Of a DNA stretch of 64,000 nucleotides, positions 55,497 to 64,000 are shown piece after piece. A program made the translations under genes and the position numbers. The stretch spans positions 4,464,001 to 4,528,000 of the forward strand of contig OZ244843.1 of the NCBI GenBank assembly GCA_965220715.1, read 5' to 3'. The notes beneath the pieces were generated by a model. It saw only the letters and a list, made by a program, of their open reading frames with translations, was not told the origin of the DNA and made no database searches. The DNA comes from Bin5 sp965220715 (GTDB lineage Bacteria; Chloroflexota; Anaerolineae; Caldilineales; Caldilineaceae). Positions within the stretch are counted from its first letter, which is position 1, and the number at the start of each line of letters is the position of its first letter.

Positions 55497-57002
55497 CTAG
55501 GGGACAACCGAAAGCAGTTGGACAGAGGCGTTGCTGACCCAATCGAGCACCGCGCTGGGATAGACGCCGATCCAAATGGTCGTAATAGTGCAGATCAGGA
55601 GACTGGTCTGCAACGCCATCGGCACATCCAGAGCTTCGCTCTCACCCTCCTGGGTGAAGAACATCTCCCGGACCACGCGCAAATAGTAGAAGGCGGCGAG
55701 ACCGGCATTGGCCATGCCAATGCCGGCCAGCCAGAAGTACTGGCGCTGTATGGCGGCGCCGAAGACATATAATTTGCCAAAGAAGCCCCCGGTGAGAGGG
55801 ATGCCGGTCAGGCTGAACAGGAAGACGGTAAACATAACCGCCAGCCAGGGCGCCCGCTTGATCAGACCCCTGTAGGCGCTGATGTGCGTGCTGTCGACCG
55901 TCTCTTCCAGTGCCATGACCACCAGAAAAGCGCCAACGTTGGTGAACAGATAGGCAAAAAGGTAGAGCAGAACGCCGTTGAGGCCATCCATCGCGCTCGG
56001 CGAGGACGACGTTACCGCCACCAGCCCCATCAGGACATAGCCGGCCTGGGCCACGGAGCTATAGGCGAGCATGCGTTTGACGCTGCTCTGCCGCAGCGCG
56101 GCCAGGTTGCCCATCGTCATCGTGATAATGCTGAAGGCGGCCAGCACCGGCACCCAGTTGACTTGAAATGAAGCCATGGCCACGATGAAAAAGCGGGCCA
56201 ACACGGCGAAGGCCGCGGCCTTCGAGGCGGTGGACAAATAGGTGGCTACCGGCGTGGGCGCGCCATCGTAGGTGTCCGGCGCCCACTGGTAGAAGGGCGC
56301 CAGGCTCGCTTTGAATCCCAGTCCCGCCAGAATCAGGAGCATCGCCGGCAGGGCAGCGAAGGCCAAACCGCTGACTTCCTGAGAATCGCCGAGAATCTCG
56401 GCAAATTCGGCGGCAATGTCGTGCAGGTAGAGAGAGCCGGTGGCGCCGTAGAGGAGGCTGATGCCATACAGCATTACTGCTGAAGCGATCGACCCATATA
56501 GGAAGTACTTCAGCCCCGCCTCGTTGCTGCGCCGATTCTCCCGCAGGAATCCAGCCAGCATATAGCTTGTAATCGACAGGAATTCAATCCCGAGGTAGAC
56601 CAACACCAGGTTGTTGGCGCTGGCGACGATACTCATCGCCAGGCTGACCATGAGGAAGAAAGTCCAGAACTCGCCCTGGTTGCCGGAGCGGCGATTCATG
56701 TAGCGCCCGCCGGCAATGGTGGTCAGGATCATGCCGGAAAAGATGGTGACCTTGATGAAGCTGCCGAAGTTGTCGATGGTCATCATCGAAAAGGCCACCT
56801 TCGGCCCCGCTTCCGGATCGGAGATGTCCAGTTGCAGCACAGCGGCAACCAGGGCTGCGGTCAGAAAGAAGGCCGCCAGCGCCATGTAACTCAGCCCCGA
56901 CTTCTTGCCTACTCCAGGGTCGTAGGCCAGGTCCAGACAGAAAATGAACAGGCCGCCGATGAGTAATATGATTTCGGGTGCGATATATCCTAGGTCGCCC
57001 AC
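55497..57002 (-). CDS. nuoN: NADH-quinone oxidoreductase subunit N
   Basis: A 501-residue antiporter-like membrane subunit of complex I with about fourteen helices. Conserved residues include the glutamate in LVLVYLGIEFLSITSYMLAG, the lysine in GLGFKASLAPFYQWAPDTYDGAPTP-type sequence, and VKRMLAYSSVAQAGYVLMG. The start is GTG with GGAG eight bases upstream; an upstream frame adds 17 residues. It ends the nuo cluster, with nuoM upstream. Confidence 0.95.
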   Translation of the reverse strand: MGDLGYIAPEIILLIGGLFIFCLDLAYDPGVGKKSGLSYMALAAFFLTAALVAAVLQLDISDPEAGPKVAFSMMTIDNFGSFIKVTIFSGMILTTIAGGRYMNRRSGNQGEFWTFFLMVSLAMSIVASANNLVLVYLGIEFLSITSYMLAGFLRENRRSNEAGLKYFLYGSIASAVMLYGISLLYGATGSLYLHDIAAEFAEILGDSQEVSGLAFAALPAMLLILAGLGFKASLAPFYQWAPDTYDGAPTPVATYLSTASKAAAFAVLARFFIVAMASFQVNWVPVLAAFSIITMTMGNLAALRQSSVKRMLAYSSVAQAGYVLMGLVAVTSSSPSAMDGLNGVLLYLFAYLFTNVGAFLVVMALEETVDSTHISAYRGLIKRAPWLAVMFTVFLFSLTGIPLTGGFFGKLYVFGAAIQRQYFWLAGIGMANAGLAAFYYLRVVREMFFTQEGESEALDVPMALQTSLLICTITTIWIGVYPSAVLDWVSNASVQLLSVVP

Positions 57003-57095
57003 GGATTGTTCTCCATTCAGAAACACCTGTTGGCAGGCGCCTGCTGCCAGCAATTCAAATTTGCGCTGGCAACTGACGCCTGTTCACTGCAGTGA

Positions 57096-58694
57096 TCACA
57101 CGAGACTTTGCACAAAGGCCAAGAGTTCTCGTGCTGACTGATTAAAATATTTCACCAAAGGCGTTGGGTAGATACCGATCAGGAACATCGCTACGATCAG
57201 TGGCCACATCGTCACCTTTTCGAAGCCGACCATGTCGGTTGGGCCGTCGGCGTGTTCCCCTTGCGCCGTTGTCCAATGGGGGAGTTTGCTTGGGTCATAC
57301 TCGCCCAGGAAGACATTCTGGATGATGCGATAGAGGATGTAGACGGCGGTGATGACAATGCCTATTGTGCCGAAGGCGGCCCAGTAGGGCATGATGGCAA
57401 AGGCGCCGCGGAAGGTGAAAAGCTCGGCCCAGAAGCCGGCCAGACCGGGCAGCCCCAGGCTGGCGAATGCAGCTACCAGCATCAGACCGTAGAAGTGGGG
57501 TGTCTTGGTCGCCAGACCACCGAACCGGGACAGATCGCGCGTATGGGCGCGTTCGTAGATGATGCCGACAAGGAAGAACAACGCGCCGGTAATGATGCCG
57601 TGGTTGAACATCTGCAGTGCGGCGCCATTTAGGGCCATGGCCGCGCTGTCCTGGATGGCCTGCGCGCTAAGGCCGAAGCGGTTGACCGCGCTCGCCAGGC
57701 CCTCGGGCGTCATCACTGCGGCCGCGGCGCCGATTCCCAACATGACATAGCCCATGTGACTGACGGAACTGTAAGCGATCAGTCGCTTCAGATCGGTCTG
57801 GGCTACGCAAACGAATGCACCGTAGACAATGGCGATTGCGCCCAACGCCACCAGCCAGGTAGCCCAATAGACGGAGGCCTCCGGAAAGCTGGGCAACATG
57901 ATGCGCAACATGCCGTAAGCGCCCAATTTCAGGAGAACGCCAGCCAGAATGACCGAGCCGGCAGTAGGGGCCTCCGTATGGGCATCGGGCAGCCAGGTGT
58001 GGAAGGGGAAGCTGGGTACTTTGAAGGCGAACCCCAGGAAGAAGCCCCAAAACGCCAGGCTGGCCAACGTCAGGTTGCCGGCGAAAGGCTGGGCCGCGGC
58101 CGCTTGAACAATGTCGAATGTGCCGGTTGCGAAATAGACGCCCAAAATCGCCAGTAGCATCGCCACGGAGCCGACCAAGGTATAGATAAAGAACTTGGTG
58201 GCGGCATAACCGCGATTGGCCCCACCCCAGATACCGATGAGAAAGTACATCGGTACCAGGCTAATCTCCCAGAAAACGTAAAAGAGGACATAGTCCAGGG
58301 CCAAGAAGACGCCAATCATGCTGAACTCCAACAGATGCATCAAGAAGAAGTATTCCTTGACGCGCACGTTGATGACACCGGCACTGTAGTACAGGCTCAG
58401 TGTGCTGAGCAGCGTAGTGAGGAAAATCAGGGGAATGCTCAGCCCATCAACGCCAAGGTGGTAGCCGGCGTTGAGCTGAGGAATCCACTCGGCGAGCTGC
58501 TCAAACTGCATTCCCCCTGTGCTGGAGTCGTAGGCAAACAGCAGATAGATGCTGAGGCCAAGCGGGATCAGGCTGGCCCAGATCGATCCTTTCTTAATTA
58601 GGCTGTCGCTGCGGCCAAGCAGGATGACCAACAGTGCCGACACCAATGGCCAAAAGAGCAGAATAGTCAGGACAATTGAATCAGGTGATTCCAT
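57096..58694 (-). CDS. nuoM: NADH-quinone oxidoreductase subunit M
   Basis: A 532-residue antiporter-like proton-pumping subunit. The essential glutamate lies in FYVFWEISLVPMYFLIG, the lysine in APTAGSVILAGVLLKLGAYG, and PSFPFHTWLPDAHTEAPTAG and LKRLIAYSSVSHMGYVMLG are typical. It sits between nuoL and nuoN, each about 90 bases away. Length and helix count are normal. Confidence 0.96.
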   Translation of the reverse strand: MESPDSIVLTILLFWPLVSALLVILLGRSDSLIKKGSIWASLIPLGLSIYLLFAYDSSTGGMQFEQLAEWIPQLNAGYHLGVDGLSIPLIFLTTLLSTLSLYYSAGVINVRVKEYFFLMHLLEFSMIGVFLALDYVLFYVFWEISLVPMYFLIGIWGGANRGYAATKFFIYTLVGSVAMLLAILGVYFATGTFDIVQAAAAQPFAGNLTLASLAFWGFFLGFAFKVPSFPFHTWLPDAHTEAPTAGSVILAGVLLKLGAYGMLRIMLPSFPEASVYWATWLVALGAIAIVYGAFVCVAQTDLKRLIAYSSVSHMGYVMLGIGAAAAVMTPEGLASAVNRFGLSAQAIQDSAAMALNGAALQMFNHGIITGALFFLVGIIYERAHTRDLSRFGGLATKTPHFYGLMLVAAFASLGLPGLAGFWAELFTFRGAFAIMPYWAAFGTIGIVITAVYILYRIIQNVFLGEYDPSKLPHWTTAQGEHADGPTDMVGFEKVTMWPLIVAMFLIGIYPTPLVKYFNQSARELLAFVQSLV

Positions 58695-58786
58695 GAAGCC
58701 TTCTCCGCGCAGAGTTTAGGTAAGTCAGGAATTGAGTATTGGATGCGCTGCCGCTTTAGAACGTCGACTGGGCGTGGCGGGACTCC

Positions 58787-61009
<2,223 letters not shown>

Positions 61010-61079
61010 AAAGAAGCCTCAAGGTTAAGTGGAAATTGAACGGTCTTCCGTAGTCAATTCAGGTTACCAGACAAAAAAC

Positions 61080-61433
61080 TTAAGACGTTGCTGGACCTCG
61101 AACCAGATTGGCTATCCCATACCCAACCAGCAGACCGGCAAATCCAAAGGCTAGCAACCACAGATCGTTACGCAGCCCGGCGGTTGAGCCGATACCAACA
61201 AAAAGGACAGCGCCGCCAAGAGAGATGAACAGCCGAAACGATTGCGCCTTCTTCTGCCGGCGGGCATTCTCCAGCAGTTGTGCCGCGTCTCCGTAATCTG
61301 GCTGATACTTTATGATTTCTCTGAGCGCATACACCGCGCCGGTGTAGTTGCCGCTCGCCATCTTTTCCTGCGCGAGTTGGTATAGAAAACTACACTGTTC
61401 TTCAAGTGTCCCCGCCAATTGCTTCTTGGCCAC
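61080..61433 (-). CDS. Small helical-repeat membrane protein inside the nuo cluster
   Basis: A 117-residue protein. The N-terminal 60 residues form a TPR-like helix pair (FLYQLAQEKMASGNYTGAVY, then ALREIIKYQPDYGDAAQLLE), followed by a basic KAQSFR stretch and two membrane helices (LFISLGGAVLFVGIGSTAG and LWLLAFGFAGLLVGYGIANL). It lies between nuoK (62-base gap) and nuoL on the same strand. It is not a standard complex I subunit; an assembly factor or accessory subunit is an inference from position. Confidence 0.75.
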   Translation of the reverse strand: MAKKQLAGTLEEQCSFLYQLAQEKMASGNYTGAVYALREIIKYQPDYGDAAQLLENARRQKKAQSFRLFISLGGAVLFVGIGSTAGLRNDLWLLAFGFAGLLVGYGIANLVRGPATS

Positions 61434-61495
61434 TGTTGCGTATTAACCCCGCTCCCGCTACCCAAAATGGCGCCAACAGACTGGTTCATTTCGGT

Positions 61496-61810
61496 TCAGC
61501 CTGAAAGAATGTCCAACTGGTCGACATCGATCGTACGCCTCTCGCGATAGACAGCGATGATTAACGCAAGGCCCACGGCAGCTTCGGCTGCGGCCAGGCC
61601 AATAATAAGTACAGCGAAGGCCTGGCCGGTCAGGTCTTCCATCGGGCCGACGCCGTGACGCCAGAATGCCACCAGGTTGATATTGGCTGCGTTGAGCATC
61701 AACTCGATTCCCATGAGCATGGCAATGGCATTGCGCCGGCCAAGCGCGCCGTACAGGCCGCACGAAAACAGGAATGCGGCAAGCATCAGATACCAACTAA
61801 GCGGAACCAT
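61496..61810 (-). CDS. nuoK: NADH-quinone oxidoreductase subunit K
   Basis: A 104-residue, three-helix subunit of normal length. The conserved glutamates are in AIAMLMGIELMLNAANINLV and GLAAAEAAVGLALIIAVYR, which sit in the central proton path of the membrane arm. The ATG matches family N-termini (MVPLSWYLMLAAFLF); an upstream frame adds 18 unrelated residues. Confidence 0.95.
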   Translation of the reverse strand: MVPLSWYLMLAAFLFSCGLYGALGRRNAIAMLMGIELMLNAANINLVAFWRHGVGPMEDLTGQAFAVLIIGLAAAEAAVGLALIIAVYRERRTIDVDQLDILSG

Positions 61811-61890
61811 AAGATCAACCCCAGAGAAATGCGGTGGCCACTGATCGGTGGCCTGAAGTTGCAAAAGTCAATAGACCCCGGCGATAGGTT

Positions 61891-62421
61891 CTATTTATCG
61901 CGTGCCAGCATGACCGCGCCGACCAAAGCCAGCAGGAGCAGCAGCCCGAGAACTTCAAATGCGACAACGTAGGTGGTTACAAACTCTCTTCCCAGTGCGC
62001 CGATCAACGCCTCGTCGGCTACGACCGGCTCACCTGCTGTTGGCCAGGGCGTGGCTCGCGCAAAAGCAAGCAGCCCGAGGAAAAAGAGCAGGGCGAACAG
62101 GGATGACTTGCCCCACTGGTTGTTAAGCGGCGATGTGCGCCCATACATCATGCTGCGCGTGAGCATAATGGCGAATGCGATCAACATGGCGATCGCGCCG
62201 ACGTACACCAGGACCTGGCTGACCGCCAGGAATTCGGCCTCGAGAAAGACATAGACCCCAGCCACGCCGAAAAAGGTCAGCGTCAGGGCCAACGCGCTGT
62301 GAAAGAGGTTGCGGCTGGTCACCACCGCCAAACCGGCAACGGCCGTCAGCAACGCCACTTGAATGAACACGAACTGTTCAAATGTTGGTATCGGTACCTC
62401 TATGCCCAGCGGTAGCTGCAT
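61891..62421 (-). CDS. nuoJ: NADH-quinone oxidoreductase subunit J
   Basis: A 176-residue, five-helix subunit. ALLTAVAGLAVVTSRNLFHS and SQVLVYVGAIAMLIAFAIML match the conserved helices of NuoJ, including the pi-bulge helix with its tyrosine and glycine. It lies between nuoH and nuoK; the gap of about 100 bases to nuoH is too small for nuoI, which normally sits there. Confidence 0.94.
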   Translation of the reverse strand: MQLPLGIEVPIPTFEQFVFIQVALLTAVAGLAVVTSRNLFHSALALTLTFFGVAGVYVFLEAEFLAVSQVLVYVGAIAMLIAFAIMLTRSMMYGRTSPLNNQWGKSSLFALLFFLGLLAFARATPWPTAGEPVVADEALIGALGREFVTTYVVAFEVLGLLLLLALVGAVMLARDK

Positions 62422-62519
62422 GAGATTCCCTGCCTTGTGTGGTGGGGTGTGAGTCTGCCCTCGCCATTGCTCCGAATTGCGGCGTAGCCTCTTCCTGTCA
62501 AAAGCCTGTCAGCAAGGTT

Positions 62520-63761
62520 TCAATACATGGTGCCTTTTTCAGAAACCTGCATGGAGCCGATTAGGGAAGTTGGTTCGAATGAACGCTTGGTTCGTATCTG
62601 TTCTTCACGGAAATACTTCTGCAGGACATAGCCAACGACGGCCAGCACGCCGATATTGGCAATGAAAATCAGTACATATTGAACGGCGACCGGGGTCGGC
62701 AACTTCTGGATAATGGCCTGGGCAAGGATCAGGCCGATCATCAGCGGGACGAGGACCTTCCAGGCAAAGGACATCATCTGATCGATACGGATGCGGGGGA
62801 AGGTACCCCTGATCCACTGCTGAAGGACGTACATGCCATATACTTTAATCATGAAGTAGCCGAGCCCTAACAAGGGTCCGATGACCGGCAAGCCGACGCC
62901 GGGACCTTGCCAACCGCCGAGGAAAAGCGTGACAGCAACGGCAGCCAGTATCCACGCGTTCAGGAACTGGGCCAGGAAGAACATTGCGAACTTCATACCC
63001 GAATACTCGATGTGGAATCCGGCGATTAGTTCAGATTCCGCTTCCAGCAGGTCGAAAGGCGTCAGTTCTGCCTCGGCGAGAGAGCTGACAAAGAATACGA
63101 GCAGCGCACCAGGCATGACTATCCCGAGCCAGCCCAGGCCGAGGTTAAAGCCGCCGAGATGCAGTGACTGGATCTCGACGATGTGGCCAAAGCGCATCGA
63201 ACCGGTCAGCAACACCACTGTCAGAACTGCCAATACCAGTGGAATTTCATAACTCAGGAGTTGCGCCACCACGCGAAAGCCGGCCAGCAGGGCATACTTA
63301 TTGTTACTGCCCCACCCGGCCATCAGGGCAGCCATGATGCCAATCGAGCCGAGCGCAACAATATAGAGGGCGGCGATATTCAGGTCCACACCGCTCAGTC
63401 CCGGCGCAAAGGGGATTACCGCCAGCAACATCAGCACGCCGGAAACGGCGAGAATCGGCGACAGATTGTATGCGATCTTGTCGGCTTCGTAGGGTGTGAT
63501 GTCCTCTTTGGAGAGCAGCTTGGCCGCATCAGCGACGGTCTGGAGCAGTCCGTATTTGCCGACGCGGTTGGGGCCAATGCGGTCCTGCATGCGGCTGATC
63601 ACTTTGCGCGTGATCCAGATCAACAGCAGCACTGACAACATGCCGTAATTGATAAGAATAAAGGCGCCGACGGCATACACGAGGACGATGGCCGCCCAGT
63701 CGGGCAGTCCCATGCCCATGAGCCAGCCGGAGAGCACTTCGCTCCATTGGGTTATCTGCAT
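62520..63761 (-). CDS. nuoH: NADH-quinone oxidoreductase subunit H
   Basis: A 413-residue subunit at the quinone-binding junction. MQDRIGPNRVGKYGLLQTVA, LLSKEDITPYEADKIAYNLS and FDLLEAESELIAGFHIEYSG are the hallmark quinone-site loops. The C-terminal 70 residues include two more helices and a basic tail, slightly longer than the 330-350 residues common elsewhere. Its start is 85 bases after the nuoA stop. Confidence 0.96.
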   Translation of the reverse strand: MQITQWSEVLSGWLMGMGLPDWAAIVLVYAVGAFILINYGMLSVLLLIWITRKVISRMQDRIGPNRVGKYGLLQTVADAAKLLSKEDITPYEADKIAYNLSPILAVSGVLMLLAVIPFAPGLSGVDLNIAALYIVALGSIGIMAALMAGWGSNNKYALLAGFRVVAQLLSYEIPLVLAVLTVVLLTGSMRFGHIVEIQSLHLGGFNLGLGWLGIVMPGALLVFFVSSLAEAELTPFDLLEAESELIAGFHIEYSGMKFAMFFLAQFLNAWILAAVAVTLFLGGWQGPGVGLPVIGPLLGLGYFMIKVYGMYVLQQWIRGTFPRIRIDQMMSFAWKVLVPLMIGLILAQAIIQKLPTPVAVQYVLIFIANIGVLAVVGYVLQKYFREEQIRTKRSFEPTSLIGSMQVSEKGTMY

Positions 63762-63846
63762 AACAGTGCCTCCAATCAGGGCGCTGTGAATTGGCGGCCG
63801 GCAGGGACCGCACTCCAGATCGACATGTTCCCCACCAGCGCGAGAC

Positions 63847-64000
63847 CTACTGCCACTCCAGAGCGCCCTTGCGCCAGTCGTACAACAGTCCGATCACGAG
63901 CAGCAGGACGAAGAAGATGGTTGCGAGCACGGCAAACATCTCCAACTGTTGGTAAGCCACCGCGATCGGAAAGAGAAACAGCGCTTCCACATCAAACACG
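63847..64000 (-). CDS. nuoA: NADH-quinone oxidoreductase subunit A, C-terminal end (partial)
   Basis: The minus-strand frame is open from the window edge and ends with a TAG. The 50 visible residues include VFDVEALFLFPIAVAYQQL, the conserved FDVE-x-FLFPW-like motif of NuoA, then one membrane helix (FAVLATIFFVLLLVIGLLYDW) and KGALEWQ, the usual C-terminal pattern. The rest lies outside the window. It is followed directly by nuoH. Confidence 0.92.
   Translation of the reverse strand, partial: VFDVEALFLFPIAVAYQQLEMFAVLATIFFVLLLVIGLLYDWRKGALEWQ

Overview
The window reads as chromosomal DNA of a GC-rich, respiring, free-living type bacterium, most likely a member of the Chloroflexota (Anaerolineae/Caldilineae-like). 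That placement is an inference from gene content: a membrane protein with a baseplate-J-like domain between alaS and ruvX, a three-gene run of M42 aminopeptidases, paired ABC-2 permeases of the DUF990 type, and tig-clpP-clpX, rpsO-pnp and nuo clusters with divergent, often elongated proteins. No rRNA, tRNA, CRISPR array, prophage or insertion sequence was seen. AUG, GUG and UUG starts are all used, and several promoters appear to rely on extended -10 boxes (TGn before the hexamer).

Layout. 1-1.3 kb: the end of a glutamate dehydrogenase, a small unknown gene and a HepT/MntA toxin-antitoxin pair. 1.4-6.3 kb (minus): alaS, the baseplate-J-like membrane protein and ruvX. 6.5-9.2 kb (plus): an ABC exporter (one ATPase, two permeases). 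9.4-15.1 kb (plus): a zinc-ribbon membrane peptide, three M42 peptidases, mutY and an HtrA-like lipoprotein protease. 15.1-19.8 kb (minus): clpX, clpP, tig and a DUF457 membrane hydrolase. 19.8-22.1 kb: an accessory island with two related lipoproteins, a frameshifted small gene, several hairpins and an orphan HicB-like antitoxin. 22.1-26.3 kb (minus): mutL and a solitary DNA methyltransferase. 26.4-30.5 kb (minus): a three-subunit molybdenum hydroxylase plus a MoaD-like sulfur carrier. 30.7-33.4 kb: comEC. 33.6-39.6 kb (minus): rpsO, pnp, lepB and an AI-2E transporter/HAD hydrolase fusion.

40-42.6 kb (plus): queG and a DUF4013 membrane protein with a proline/glutamate repeat tail. 42.8-45.2 kb (minus): pdxS and pdxT for pyridoxal phosphate synthesis, split by a VapBC-type toxin-antitoxin pair. 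45.6-47.9 kb (plus): amt followed by two P-II signal proteins. 48-52.2 kb (minus): a four-gene run of cupin, HpcH/HpaI-type aldolase, a substrate-binding lipoprotein with two nearly identical solute-binding domains in one chain, and a permease, with no ATPase gene. 52.3-55.5 kb: a frameshifted DUF2335 gene, an S-adenosylmethionine methyltransferase and an aldo/keto reductase. 55.5-64 kb (minus): the membrane arm of complex I (nuoA, H, J, K, L, M, N) without the peripheral-arm genes, with an extra small helical membrane protein between nuoK and nuoL.

The strongest candidates for something unusual are the tandem-domain binding protein in its ATPase-less operon, the AI-2E/HAD fusion, the toxin-antitoxin pair inserted in the pdx operon, the ClpX with an insertion next to its ClpP-docking loop, and the complex I cluster with a histidine-rich NuoL loop and an additional subunit candidate. 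All functional statements rest on motif recognition by eye; no database search was run.
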